From Streptomyces sp. NBC_00690 (GTDB taxonomy: Bacteria; Actinomycetota; Actinomycetes; Streptomycetales; Streptomycetaceae): 64,000 nt of DNA. Shown one piece after another: positions 25,143 through 34,191 of this stretch. Under the pieces are notes generated by a model. The model worked only from the letters and a program-made list of their open reading frames with translations, had not been told where the DNA came from and did not search any database. Position numbers and translations under genes: made by a program. The stretch covers positions 7,839,501 through 7,903,500 of the forward strand of contig NZ_CP109009.1 in assembly GCF_036226685.1 (NCBI RefSeq), given 5' to 3'. Positions within the stretch are counted from its first letter, which is position 1; each line of letters starts with the position of its first letter.

Positions 25143-26054
25143 CTACCTCCGGCGATCGGTGCGCTTGGAAGCTGTCCGCTTCGACGACGTGGTCTTCTTG
25201 GCGGCCGGTTTCCTGGCCGCCGACTTCTTCGCCGGCGCCGACTTCTTGGCGGTGGTCTTCTTGGCGGCCGGTTTCCTGGCCGCCGACTTCCTGGCCGGCG
25301 CGGACTTCTTCGCGGTGGCCTTCTTCGCCGGCGCGGACTTCTTGGCGGTGGTCTTCTTGGCGGCTGGTTTCCTGGCCGCGGACTTCTTCGCGGCTGGCTT
25401 CCTAGCCGAAGGTGATCTCTTAGCTGTCGACTTCTTCTCCGGCGTCGCCTTCTTGGCGGACGGCTTGGCGGGCCGCTGCTTTGCCGGTGCCGCGCGTCCA
25501 CGACGGCGTCGGGGTTCAGGCTCCGGCTCCTCCTGCTCCTCGTCCTCGTCCTCGTCCCATTCTTCGTCCTGCTCTTCGTCCTGAGGCTCTTCGTCCGCCT
25601 CGTCCTCGTACTCTTCGTCCTCCTCGCCTTCGTCTTCTTCATCCTCGGGCGCGCCCTCGTCGTACTCCTCTGCGGGCTCGTCCTCGTACTCCGCGTCCCC
25701 TTCTTCGTCCTCGTCGTACTCGTCCTCGGGCTGCTCGCCCAAGCGGGCAGTCCGGTCGCTGATGGCGTCTGCCAGCGAGAGCATTCCGCGATTGGCAGCC
25801 GCGGTCACGGCCTGCCTGCCGGCATCGAGGACTTCGCCCCTCAACTGCTCCTGCAACTCGGCGAACTGAGGAACCTCGCTCAGCCTCCGCATCCCCTCAG
25901 CGGCCAGCTCGCGTGGTTCGAGCCCAAAGCGGCGGCCTGCCAGGTAGGTAGCGACGCTCAGTGCCAAACGCCCCTTCTTGGTGCGGCCCAGAACATAGCC
26001 ACCCACCAACGCAGCTGCGAGCGTCACCTTGGCCTGGTCATCCATAATTGTCAC
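25143..26054 (-). CDS. gvpY: gas vesicle-associated protein GvpY with acidic block and histone-like tail
   Basis: 303 residues in three parts: a conserved N-terminal domain (1-105; VTLAAALVGGYVLGRTKKGR, LAGRRFGLEPRELAAEG), a Glu/Asp block (about 108-185), then Arg-rich and repeated Lys/Ala/Pro/Thr sequence (AAKKTTAKKSAPAKK units) to the end, resembling histone H1. GTG 26054 or ATG 26045 are possible starts, overlapping gvpG. Six nt separate it from gvpZ. The tail could bind nucleic acid or polyanions. Confidence 0.9.
   Translation of the reverse strand: MTIMDDQAKVTLAAALVGGYVLGRTKKGRLALSVATYLAGRRFGLEPRELAAEGMRRLSEVPQFAELQEQLRGEVLDAGRQAVTAAANRGMLSLADAISDRTARLGEQPEDEYDEDEEGDAEYEDEPAEEYDEGAPEDEEDEGEEDEEYEDEADEEPQDEEQDEEWDEDEDEEQEEPEPEPRRRRGRAAPAKQRPAKPSAKKATPEKKSTAKRSPSARKPAAKKSAARKPAAKKTTAKKSAPAKKATAKKSAPARKSAARKPAAKKTTAKKSAPAKKSAARKPAAKKTTSSKRTASKRTDRRR
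25150..25420 (-). repeat. in-frame tandem repeats in gvpY
   Basis: The C-terminal coding DNA is built of near-identical 27-60 bp units specifying AARKPAAKK, TTAKKSAPAKK and variants. Such repeats can change number by slippage or recombination without breaking the frame. Confidence 0.75.
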
Positions 26055-26310
26055 CTTCTGTCAATCGACGTGGGCCGGCCTGCTCGGCGCAACCGTGGAG
26101 CCGGTCCAGCAACCTGTCCTCTTCCGCTTCGAATTCCTCCCAACTGATGCACCCGTCATCGAGTTCTCGGTTGAGTTCGCACAGTTGTGCACGGAGCACA
26201 GCGGGGTCATTCAACTCACGCTCGGCAGCGTCCTGAAACCGTTCGGCGACCCACACCACGCCCCGGACCGGTGCGAGGGGAAGAAGAAGGATCCCGGAGA
26301 TCAACCCCAT
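26038..26310 (-). CDS. gvpG: gas vesicle protein GvpG
   Basis: 90 residues, typical GvpG: MGLISGILLLPLAPVRGVVW, VAERFQDAAERE and CELNRELDDGCISWEEFEAE. It is a small helical assembly factor. It follows gvpF by three bases. Confidence 0.95.
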   Translation of the reverse strand: MGLISGILLLPLAPVRGVVWVAERFQDAAERELNDPAVLRAQLCELNRELDDGCISWEEFEAEEDRLLDRLHGCAEQAGPRRLTEGDNYG

Positions 26311-26313
26311 TCC

Positions 26314-27069
26314 TCAGCCCTTTCCGATCAGTGGTGCCGGCGTGTGTGCGCCGACGAAGCTGTAGCAGGGCAGTGGGCCCGCGAGCCGGACCTCAAGATG
26401 CTCCCGATGGTTCTTCGCGAAGTGCTCGACAGTCGAGCCGAACCTTTCGCTGGCGACTCGTTCGACAAGGAAGGAGACATTCAGGGCGCACCCGCTGACC
26501 TCGGGCCCCTGAACCGTCGCGCGGGCCATCGGCGCCAGGTCTCGCATCATGCGCCGACCGGCCTCAATCGCCCGGCGGGACAGCGCAGCCACCACTGCTT
26601 CTCCCAGCCGCACACTCGCGTCGTAGCCGGGGCGGCGGCGGGCTTCCTCTCGCAGGCGCCGTACTTTCGTGTCTGCGGCAACCAGAGCGCCCAACGCGTC
26701 TTGAGCCGGCAGTACCTTGACGTTCATCTCCAGATGACCCACCAACCTGTCCAAGGTGGCCAGATGGTTCATCTCCTCGGCCGCCAGCTGCTCGCGGAGG
26801 ACTTCCTCATCTGGTGCGACGACACCGAACCGCATGGGCAAAACCGGGCCGACTTCCGCCAAGGCCATCAGGAGTTCCTGGTGTGCCAACAGGTCCCGAC
26901 GCCGCGCCCGGAGCTGCGCCGGAGCATCGCTCACAACGGCAGCGACCTTCCCGACACTCACCGCCCGCACCGCCACCGCCGGGCCACCCACACCGGTCAG
27001 CCGCCCCGGAGGCACAGCACCGGCCCGGATGATCGCATAGACAGAAACACCGGGGGCCACCGTGATCAC
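26314..27069 (-). CDS. gvpF: gas vesicle protein GvpF
   Basis: 251 residues of the GvpL/F family: VSVYAIIRAGAVPPG start, LPMRFGVVAPDEEVLREQL in the middle and LAGPLPCYSFVGA near the end. It is paralogous to the gvpL product. The GTG start overlaps the gvpA stop (GTGA), so it is translationally coupled to the structural gene. Confidence 0.95.
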   Translation of the reverse strand: MITVAPGVSVYAIIRAGAVPPGRLTGVGGPAVAVRAVSVGKVAAVVSDAPAQLRARRRDLLAHQELLMALAEVGPVLPMRFGVVAPDEEVLREQLAAEEMNHLATLDRLVGHLEMNVKVLPAQDALGALVAADTKVRRLREEARRRPGYDASVRLGEAVVAALSRRAIEAGRRMMRDLAPMARATVQGPEVSGCALNVSFLVERVASERFGSTVEHFAKNHREHLEVRLAGPLPCYSFVGAHTPAPLIGKG

Positions 27070-27536
27070 GCGTCCACGCGACGCCGTCGACCGGCGCTGG
27101 TGCGGGCAGGAGCACGCCGCTTCTTCGGCCGCTCCTGCTCCTCGGCTTCGTCTGCGTCGTCGTCGGCTTCATCAACGGAATCGTCGCCGCCACCCACCGC
27201 CTTGCGCACCGTGTCACCGACAGTCTCCGCGGCCCTGCGCACCTTGCGCTTCCCGATCGACTTTGCCGCGCCCCCGTGCAGCAGTTCAGGGACGGTCGTA
27301 CTGCCCGAGTCGCGTTCGAGGTCCAGGCGATTGCACGCCTCAGCGAAGCGAAGGTAGGTGTCCACACTCGCCACGACGATCCGCGCGTCGATCTTGAGGA
27401 TCTCGATGCCGACCAGCGAGACACGGACGAAGACATCGATCACCATCCCGCGGTCGAGGATGAGCTCCAGCACGTCATACAAGGTGCCGGCGCGTGGTGG
27501 GCAGGGAGCCACCTCGTCGGAGTACGTCGTGGTCAC
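27066..27536 (-). CDS. gvpA: gas vesicle structural protein GvpA with extended tail
   Basis: The shell protein core (about 16-75) reads LYDVLELILDRGMVIDVFVR, VSLVGIEILKIDARIVVASV and DTYLRFAEACNRLDL. Cyanobacterial GvpA is about 70 residues. Here 156 residues include a tail with an acidic stretch (DDSVDEADDDADEAEEQE) and a basic end (RPKKRRAPARTSAGRRRRVD), as in other Streptomyces GvpA proteins but long. The tail probably faces the cytoplasm. Confidence 0.95.
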   Translation of the reverse strand: MTTTYSDEVAPCPPRAGTLYDVLELILDRGMVIDVFVRVSLVGIEILKIDARIVVASVDTYLRFAEACNRLDLERDSGSTTVPELLHGGAAKSIGKRKVRRAAETVGDTVRKAVGGGDDSVDEADDDADEAEEQERPKKRRAPARTSAGRRRRVDA

Positions 27537-27569
27537 GATGGGTCCTTCCCGTTCGGGGAACTCGGGCTG

Positions 27570-27890
27570 CTACTCGTCCGCTGCGCCACGCCTGTATCGG
27601 CGGACTCGGCGGTACTCCACGAGATCGCCTCCCGGATCCAGTTGGACCTCGTAGGAGGCGAGAAGGCTCGTGGTGTCCGGGATACGGGCCAGTTCGAGGA
27701 CATCCACGACAACACACCAACCGTCCTCGGAGCGCCGCACCGCGGACACGCCTTCGGTGGGGTGGTCGATCAGTCGCTCCAGGCTTTCGCAGGCAGCCCG
27801 AGCAGCATGCTCAGGACCCTTCGCCGCCGGAGCCCTTCTCCTCGCTCCCGCTGAAGGACGGCCGGTGCGCACTCCACGTTGATCCGCCAT
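27570..27890 (-). CDS. gvpO: gas vesicle protein GvpO
   Basis: 106 residues from ATG 27890, first gene of the operon. The GvpO core is LERLIDHPTEGVSAVRRSED, GWCVVVDVLELARIP and YEVQLDPGGDLVEYRRVRRY. In haloarchaea GvpO is an assembly or regulatory protein; in Streptomyces it always leads the cluster. It lies 33 nt before gvpA. Confidence 0.93.
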   Translation of the reverse strand: MADQRGVRTGRPSAGARRRAPAAKGPEHAARAACESLERLIDHPTEGVSAVRRSEDGWCVVVDVLELARIPDTTSLLASYEVQLDPGGDLVEYRRVRRYRRGAADE

Positions 27891-28540
27891 GACGACCAGT
27901 CTTGTCACTCTGGCACGAGCCGCATCTTTTGCGGGGCTGACCGTGGCCAACAGGGCTTCGTCGCTGCCACCCACGCTTGAGTCGCGGGTGGCAGCCGCCC
28001 GCTGGGGGATACGTCGCGGGGCGCGCCACGGGGCCCGTTTGTCTCGTACCGAAAGGCACCCACCTTCGCTGCGGTGATGCATTCATCCGCCCGTTACAGG
28101 CATGCACGTCCGGCTCTGCCCGCCCACGCTGCGGGAAGCGATTGACCACACGACCACCCCCGCGCATCCACTCGGGCGGATGTGCCCCTTCGGAAGGCCA
28201 CAACGCAGCGGCCTCGGTGAAGCAGGAAATCCGTCCGCTGGACGGGATTCGAGGTCCTGGGCGCATCTATTTCAACGATTTACTGTGTGACTGTGGGCTA
28301 TCGAAATGATTGTGCTTCAATTCGTCGTCCGCCCGCACCGGACCCAGCGCAGGGTGAGCGCTGCAGGACACAAAAACACCCGACAGGTGGATCCCACGCG
28401 GTTCCGCAGGCGAAATCCTCCACCGATCCCCAGAATCCCATGTAGACCCAGGTGGGACGACCTCTTATTGGGGCCGCCGCGAACGAAGCGCTGCGGTCCG
28501 AATTCTTCGCCATGCCAGGCTCACATCACCGACGTGGCAC
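27891..28540. other. 650-bp upstream region of the gas-vesicle operon
   Basis: Presumably holds the gvp promoter. An AT-richer patch lies at 28265-28320. No convincing SigB-type (GTTT/GGGTA) or vegetative hexamers were assigned, and the 71-codon minus-strand frame at 28298-28513 is not convincing. Confidence 0.35.
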
Positions 28541-28705
28541 TCAGTTCTTTCCGTGTCGACGTGCCTCCTCGGTCAACTCCTCCGCCTTGCCCGTGATCTG
28601 CTCGCCCCGGCCCTTAGCCTGCTGGCCCTTGTCGCCAGTGACCTTTCCTACCGTCTCCTGGACTTTTCCCTTCACCTGCTTGGCCTTGCCCTTGCCGGTT
28701 GCCAT
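28541..28705 (-). CDS. CsbD-like stress protein, 54 aa
   Basis: MATGKGKAKQVKGKVQETVG, KVTGDKGQQAKGRGEQITGK and an AEELTEEARRHG end are the CsbD pattern. ATG 28705 has AAAGGAGAG upstream. CsbD proteins are small, hydrophilic and induced under general stress (SigB-type) in Gram-positives, which fits the nearby gas-vesicle and Asp23 genes. Confidence 0.9.
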   Translation of the reverse strand: MATGKGKAKQVKGKVQETVGKVTGDKGQQAKGRGEQITGKAEELTEEARRHGKN

Positions 28706-28935
28706 GGCCTCTCTCCTTTCAGCGCAACTCAAGCCTCTCGCTCCGGCCTGAATCATGCAAACCACCACAAAAGACCAGGCGCGCTGGCGCAATGAGGACG
28801 GAATCGTGGAGGGCACGGATGGAATGAAACCAGCCGCGCTCACCGTCCAGCTCCCCTGTCCGGATCCTCATTCAGGCCGGATGAGGCCCCACCGCTTGGG
28901 AAGGAGCGGCTCCACCGTCGATCCCGCCCTGCGAC

Positions 28936-29301
28936 CTAGCCGAGCCCAAAGCCAGGCTCGGCTATGGGGTGTAAAGAAAGCGCCCGCGAGTTGCACCGAG
29001 CATCACATTCACGGACGCCCCAACAGGCCCGTAGGCACCGAAGGCCGGAATCCGGGCATTCGCGCTCTCGCCCCGACGGCACTGCACCCGATGCTTTGGT
29101 GTCGGCTCTGATCATGACGACGGTGGCGTGGGCGAGGTAGAAGGCAGCAAAGAAGCCCGCGACGACCAAGATGATCAGAAGGGGCCCTTTCGGCCAGCCG
29201 CGGCTCGCGTCCTGGCGGGGGCCGGTACTCGAGGGGCTGAACTGCCCGTTCCACAACCGTCGCCGAGGCAGGATGACGGCGCGAGACCGGTGATCACCCA
29301 T
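28936..29301 (-). CDS. possible small membrane protein
   Basis: ATG 29301 with GAGGGATGG upstream. One clear hydrophobic segment, PLLIILVVAGFFAAFYLAHA, is followed by a Cys-rich tail of uncertain reality. Many Streptomyces genomes encode short proteins with this helix, but this reading is unsupported outside the helix. Confidence 0.25.
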   Translation of the reverse strand: MGDHRSRAVILPRRRLWNGQFSPSSTGPRQDASRGWPKGPLLIILVVAGFFAAFYLAHATVVMIRADTKASGAVPSGRERECPDSGLRCLRACWGVRECDARCNSRALSLHPIAEPGFGLG

Positions 29302-29775
29302 CCCGCCATCCCTCGCGACGCGTTGTGGGATGGCCGGGCGCGTGGGGCCTTCGCCGGAAACGGCACGGAGCGCTCCGAGGCACACGTCCACGGCGATGAA
29401 TCCCCGCGACCCTTCGTGAACGTGCAGTGCCGGAACGCTTCCCAGACGTTCCCGACCGGCGACGACGGCGGCAAGGTGTGTACATGGAGCACGGTCGACC
29501 CGCCGGATGGGAACAGGCGGGCGCTTGTGAGGTAGCGCGGTCGCGCCGTGACGCCAAACCCTCCTGAGCGGTGAAGAGGAGATGATCGCTGACAGGTATC
29601 CCTGGCGCCGTCTAACTCGTCTGGCCGCTATCCGTCCCGGCGCCAAGCGGCGATTGCGGATCTCGAAGTTCATCGCGTTCCCGAAGGTTGGGTGTCGCGA
29701 CGACCGTTGGAACTGAAGCTGGTGGGGGGTGTGTATGGACTACAGCGGGGCGGTACGCGACAAGCCGGGAGCGGT

Positions 29776-30062
29776 CTACCGTGCCGGTCCGGCACCTCCG
29801 TCGCTGGTGCCTGCCTCGGCGGAACTTGGTTTGCTGCTGGCCAGGTTGGTGAGGAGTTCGGGGTGTTTCCCGATGAGGAGGTGTCCGGCTCCGGCGACGA
29901 CTTGTAGTTCGGTTCCGAGGGTGTCGCGGACTGCGCGGTGTACTCGTTGGAGTGGGAGGAAGATGTCGTGGGCTCCTGTGACGGCCAGCCGCGTGCACCG
30001 CTGGCCGGACGGTGGTTCGGCGAGGCCGGGTGCGCCGCTGGAGCGTGAGCGCCAAGCCCTGG
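29776..30062 (-). pseudogene. C-terminal remnant of an alpha/beta hydrolase
   Basis: The frame reads RLAVTGAHDIFLPLQRVHRA and VVAGAGHLLIGKHPELLTNL to a TAG at 29776-29778. These are the last Asp (GAHD) and His (GAGH) strands of an alpha/beta hydrolase. The nucleophile half is missing, cut just where the downstream lipase gene ends (30067). Confidence 0.55.
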
Positions 30063-30066
30063 TTAC

Positions 30067-31278
30067 TTAGTTCTGGTGGAAGATGGCTTCCGGGTTCTGG
30101 GGGGTGGGTCCGTCGAGGACGGGCCGGTCCTTCGCCCGTAGATGTTTGTCGAAGAAGGCTGTCACGTAGGTGCGGACGATCTCGGTGGATCTCTTCCCGC
30201 TCGGTGCCCCTGGCAGCTTGGGCGAGCCGTCGATCTGGTCGGCCAGTGTGGGAGCGTCGGTGAAGGTCATGTGGTGGCTGCCGGTCACGGTGATCCAGCG
30301 TTTCCAGCCGTCCAGCCGGGGCCAGTTCCGGTGCCAGCTCCAGAACTGGTCTTTGGCCTGGTCTTGGTCCTCGCCGAGGAGCATGAAGGGTCGTCCACCG
30401 AGCCCGGACTCGGGTACGGGGGCGAGGAAGGCGCCGTCCAGGTTGAAGCCGGCCCGCACGCGCCGGTCGTCCACCATGGTCTGCGCGGCGCTGTTCCCAC
30501 CGATGGAGAAACCGGCCATCGCGATCCGCTTCCGGTCGATCATGCCGGAGTGCTTCCAGACCGGCTGGTGCCCGGTCAGCCGGTCCAGAACGAAGGAGAC
30601 ATCCTTCGACCGCCCCTCGGGCACAACAGCCCACTCCTCCGCGCGCTCCGCCCCATCCATTTTGACGCATGCCACACAGGGCAGCACGCCCTTGCCCGGG
30701 AAGGCGGCGGCAACCGACTCATAGGCGTGGTCGAGCGAGGCGACGACGTATCCCCGGCTCGCCAGCTCCTCCGCGAGGGCGGTCATCGTGGCCCGGGGCA
30801 GCTCGAACCCAGGGGAGAGCACGACGAGCGGACGCTGTCCCGGTACGGGCACGGCACGGTCCCGCGCATGGGTACGCGTGGCGCTCACCCGCTCCGCGCT
30901 CCCGGCGGGCATCATCTGCCCCACCGACGACTTGGTGAGCAGCGCCTGGGACTCCTCAGGGGTGAGGTACGGCCGGGCGGTGGGCTTCCCCGTCCCCTTC
31001 CGGGCCGGGTAGTACATCGACACGAGCACCTCCCGCGCCCCGGAGGAGGGCACCCAGTGGTCGGTCCGGCTGGTGTCGGTCAGATGCAGGCTGCTGGTGC
31101 CGACGCCGTACCGGCCTTCCGGCACGGGCAGTTCGAGCCGGGGCGCGGGCTCGGGAACGGGCTGCGTGTTCGCCGGGAAGGAGGGGGTGGCGGGCGCTGC
31201 GGAGGCGGCCCCGATGAGGGGCAGCGGGAGGGTCAGTGCGAGCAGCGCGGAGACGGTACCGCGGCGGAAACTGGTCAT
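30067..31278 (-). CDS. secreted PAF-acetylhydrolase/lipase-like protein
   Basis: 403 residues. ATG 31278 begins MTSFRRGTVSALLALTLPLP and an Ala-rich signal peptide ending near ASAAPA, so it is exported. Motifs: PLVVLSPGFELPR (oxyanion region), SRGYVVASLDHAYESV, the nucleophile GFSIGG, LDGAFLAP with the acid, and SHHMTFTD with the His. This matches plasma PAF-acetylhydrolase (isoform II)-type lipases of Streptomyces, which release short acyl chains. The frame continues upstream of 31278 without similarity. Confidence 0.85.
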   Translation of the reverse strand: MTSFRRGTVSALLALTLPLPLIGAASAAPATPSFPANTQPVPEPAPRLELPVPEGRYGVGTSSLHLTDTSRTDHWVPSSGAREVLVSMYYPARKGTGKPTARPYLTPEESQALLTKSSVGQMMPAGSAERVSATRTHARDRAVPVPGQRPLVVLSPGFELPRATMTALAEELASRGYVVASLDHAYESVAAAFPGKGVLPCVACVKMDGAERAEEWAVVPEGRSKDVSFVLDRLTGHQPVWKHSGMIDRKRIAMAGFSIGGNSAAQTMVDDRRVRAGFNLDGAFLAPVPESGLGGRPFMLLGEDQDQAKDQFWSWHRNWPRLDGWKRWITVTGSHHMTFTDAPTLADQIDGSPKLPGAPSGKRSTEIVRTYVTAFFDKHLRAKDRPVLDGPTPQNPEAIFHQN

Positions 31279-31637
31279 GATCGAAAGGTAGTTGAGGTGC
31301 TCGCCGGGCTCATCGGAGCATGGGCTGACGTTCTGTACGCCTGAAGAATGGACCTGGGAGCCGAGCCGTACGCCTCCGGTCTGACCCCGCCCCGGAGCCA
31401 GAACCCCTCCCGAGCGGGCAATCTCTTCCCGAACCGCGTGAACGCGCTTGCGTTTCCTCCCCCATGCCCAGCATCGAATTCCCCCCACTCCTGGACTGTC
31501 ACCTTCCCGGAGCCTCCCCGCCCCCGGACACCAACCGCCTGCACCACCCCCCGGCACACGAAGCCACAACGACCCCTGCTACCCCCATGCAGACGCCCCG
31601 GGGAGGGCGCATCTCCCCACCCTCAGCGGCTTGTTCA
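31279..31637. other. intergenic stretch
   Basis: No gene supported. It contains the upstream region of the lipase gene and the end of the small membrane-protein gene. Confidence 0.35.
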
Positions 31638-31835
31638 CTACAGGACGGCGTTGAGAGTGGCGGTGATGACGGCGGCGAGGGCGAGCGTGCCGGCGAACAC
31701 GGCCCCGGCGCGGGTGAGAGCGGCAGGGTAGTAAGCGCCACCGAGCCGGGCGAGCTTGCCTGCTCCCGCGGTGGTCAGAGAGGTGAATACCAGCACCAAG
31801 CCAACACCGAGCAGGACGACAGCGAAATGGTTCAT
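31638..31835 (-). CDS. small membrane protein, 65 aa
   Basis: MNHFAVVLLGVGLVLVFTSL, followed by a short loop and GAVFAGTLALAAVITATLNA, gives two transmembrane helices. GAGGGAGATT precedes ATG 31835. Not recognised as a named family; it is 334 nt downstream of the NACHT gene. Confidence 0.65.
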   Translation of the reverse strand: MNHFAVVLLGVGLVLVFTSLTTAGAGKLARLGGAYYPAALTRAGAVFAGTLALAAVITATLNAVL

Positions 31836-32169
31836 GGCGAATCTCCCTCAGAGAGTGGGACGTCGGGTGTGATCCGAACGTCGCAGGTGGGACGTTCGCC
31901 GGGTCCAGCCGGACGAAGACGAACACCACCGAACACCGCGCCCTCTGGGGGACGACTACGCCCCGCCGGCCCCCCGTGACCGCTGGCTGCGCCCCACGCG
32001 CCCGCCGCACCGCCCTGCCGGCCCCGGCTCCAGACACCTCTCACCCCGCTACGCCACCCCGCCCCGCTGCGCCTGTACGTTCTGCCGGGCCTGGTGTGCC
32101 CTGGCGTCTGCTGCGCCTCGTTCGTTCTGCGGGCCGTGCCGCTGTTGTCCGTGCTGGCGGGGTGTGCGG
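31836..32169. other. intergenic stretch
   Basis: No gene or clear signal seen; presumably the end of the NACHT transcript. Confidence 0.3.
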
Positions 32170-34191
32170 TTAGGGCGTCTGTGGTGGGTGTGGGTGCTGG
32201 CGGAGCCAGTGTTGGAGTTCGCGGTGTCGGTATTGGTACGCCGCTCCGCTGTTTCGCATCAGGCCCGTCCTCGCTGCCCAGTCGAGGAACCCGCCGAGGC
32301 GGAACGGCAGGCGCGTGCGCGACCAGATGAGGAACACCAGATACCTGCGTGAAGCCTTGCCGACCATGAGCCCGGCTATGAGTCCGAACGTGAGCCCTGA
32401 CACGATCCCGGCCCCGGCCCCGGCCGCTATGGCCCCGGTCGTGAGGCCGGTCGTGAGCCCGAAGAGGACGTCGGTTCTGATGGCGGCCCGTGTCCCGCGG
32501 CTCGTCACCGGCTCCTCCGTGACCCCGAACGTGACCCCGAACGCGATCCCGAACGCGATCCCGAACGTGATCACGGCCGTGATGCCTGCCATGAGCCCGA
32601 GGATGAGCCCGATCGTGATCGTGGTCGTGAGCCCGATCGTGATCGCGGCCACGGTTGCACGGCGCGTGCGGGTTCGAAGCGCCCGGAGCGGGTTTGTCCA
32701 ACGCCGGGGCCGGCCTGCCGAGACAGTGAGCGCTGCTACCGGCAGAGTGGACAGCGCCACGACCGGCGACATCGGGAGAACATCGGCGGCGAGTGCTGCT
32801 TCGAGAACGATCAGGGAGGCCAGGGCGGTGAGGGCGGCCTCGGTCGCCTGAACACGCCGGCGCCCGGCGAGTGGCCACAGTTCGTGGAGGAGTAGATCAG
32901 TGCCCTCCGGATCTCCCGTCCCGGTGCCGGCTGTTGTGCCGGTGGGGTCGAGGTGTACCGACAGGTGGTGGAGCCAGCGGTGGACCTCCTCCGCCGTGTA
33001 CCCGTCGGGGTTGGGTGCGGTACGCAGTGTGGCAGGGATGTAGCGGGCGAGGAGATGTTCGTCTATCGCGTCCGGGGTGGGGAGGGTGAGGAGTTCGGCG
33101 GGGTTGCCGTCGTGGTGGTAGACGGTCGCTACCAGTCCCAGGCGCCACGGCGTGGACAGTACCCCGGCCAGCATCCCGCCGGGTTCGGTGGCCAGGTGGT
33201 CGGTGAGGGACTGCCAGCGGGCCGTGTCCCGTGCCCGCCCGGCCAAATACCCCCGTGCGTCTGCGGCGCCGACGGGCTGGACCGCGATTCTGGCCGCATC
33301 GATCACGACCTGTGGCATCAGGGCGTCGTAGTGTGCGGTGCGGCAGGTTAGTACCAGCGCACCTGCCTCCCTGCCCTGCTGGTACGAGTTGAGCGCTTCC
33401 ACCACGGCGGTGGCGCGGGGCGCTGCCGGATCGGGCAGCCCGCCGGGGCCTTGCGGGTCCATTTCGTCGAGGCCGTCCAGGACCGGCAGCACCATCCCGT
33501 GCCGCACCAGGCTCGCCGCCATGTGCCGCGGCCAGTCGTAGGCCTCCACCAGCCGCTGTTCCAGCAGTTGGGGCAAGGTCTGTTGTTCGGTGTCCCACCG
33601 CGACAGCGGTATCCGCACCGGCACGGGTTCGTCCTCGCCACGGGCCTCGATCAGACCCAGCAGGAGTTCCAGGGCGGATACGGTCTTCCCGGCCCCTCCC
33701 ACACCGGTGATCACCAGCCGTAGCGGCTTCGTCGCTTGGTAGTAGGCCACGATGTCCGGCACCGCCGACCCACCCGGACCGTCCGTGAGCAGCCGCACCG
33801 CAGTCGGCGCCGCAGCGGGCCTTACCCCGCCGGGCACCAGGGTGTAGGCGAGGTTGATGCGCTCGGTGTCGTCGCCCAGCAGCTGCCGCCACACGGCGCC
33901 TTCCCCGGCCTGAACCTGACCGGCCAGCGTCCCGGCCCAGCCCCGGGCGAGCGTGGCGTCGGCGAACGCCGCGGTGTTCGCCTGGGACTGCTTCCATAAA
34001 GCGACCACCGCGACCAGCCCGGCGACCACCGCCAACGCCACCGCAAACAACCCCGCGGTGTCCGACGCCTTCAGCCCGCCATGGCTCAACTGCCGCACCA
34101 CATACCCGGCACTCACCACCGCCACCACACCGCACACCACACCCACCAGCAGCCACACACGCCGCTGACGACGCCCGCCGAGTCCCGTCAT
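32170..34191 (-). CDS. membrane-anchored NACHT NTPase
   Basis: 673 residues from ATG 34191. Two N-terminal transmembrane segments (about 9-30 and 43-65) precede a NACHT NTPase with Walker A GVGGAGKT and Walker B VLPVLDGLDEM, sensor-like LTCRTAHYD, and a winged-helix-like part (TAEEVHRWLHHLSVHL). Then six or more Gly/Ile/Thr-rich hydrophobic segments fill 460-640, and the C-terminus ends YQYRHRELQHWLRQH. This architecture is common in Streptomyces. NACHT proteins include antiphage and signalling STAND NTPases. No effector gene is adjacent, so the role is open. Confidence 0.85.
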   Translation of the reverse strand: MTGLGGRRQRRVWLLVGVVCGVVAVVSAGYVVRQLSHGGLKASDTAGLFAVALAVVAGLVAVVALWKQSQANTAAFADATLARGWAGTLAGQVQAGEGAVWRQLLGDDTERINLAYTLVPGGVRPAAAPTAVRLLTDGPGGSAVPDIVAYYQATKPLRLVITGVGGAGKTVSALELLLGLIEARGEDEPVPVRIPLSRWDTEQQTLPQLLEQRLVEAYDWPRHMAASLVRHGMVLPVLDGLDEMDPQGPGGLPDPAAPRATAVVEALNSYQQGREAGALVLTCRTAHYDALMPQVVIDAARIAVQPVGAADARGYLAGRARDTARWQSLTDHLATEPGGMLAGVLSTPWRLGLVATVYHHDGNPAELLTLPTPDAIDEHLLARYIPATLRTAPNPDGYTAEEVHRWLHHLSVHLDPTGTTAGTGTGDPEGTDLLLHELWPLAGRRRVQATEAALTALASLIVLEAALAADVLPMSPVVALSTLPVAALTVSAGRPRRWTNPLRALRTRTRRATVAAITIGLTTTITIGLILGLMAGITAVITFGIAFGIAFGVTFGVTEEPVTSRGTRAAIRTDVLFGLTTGLTTGAIAAGAGAGIVSGLTFGLIAGLMVGKASRRYLVFLIWSRTRLPFRLGGFLDWAARTGLMRNSGAAYQYRHRELQHWLRQHPHPPQTP
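32519..32566 (-). repeat. four 12-bp tandem repeats inside the NACHT gene
   Basis: Units GTGACCCCGAAC twice then GCGATCCCGAAC twice. On the coding strand they give FGIAFGIAFGVTFGVT within a membrane segment, a copy-variable hydrophobic stretch. Confidence 0.8.

Noticed and set aside
26029..27357. 442-codon plus-strand ORF opposite gvpF and gvpG
   Set aside because: Overlaps three well-supported gvp genes and has no domain.
29612..30670. 352-codon minus-strand ORF
   Set aside because: Arg/Pro-rich and overlaps the lipase gene; the hydrolase remnant is in a different frame.
32500..32700. CRISPR-like spaced repeats
   Set aside because: The repeats are contiguous 12-mers in frame within a membrane-protein gene; there are no unique spacers. 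No other array was seen in the window.
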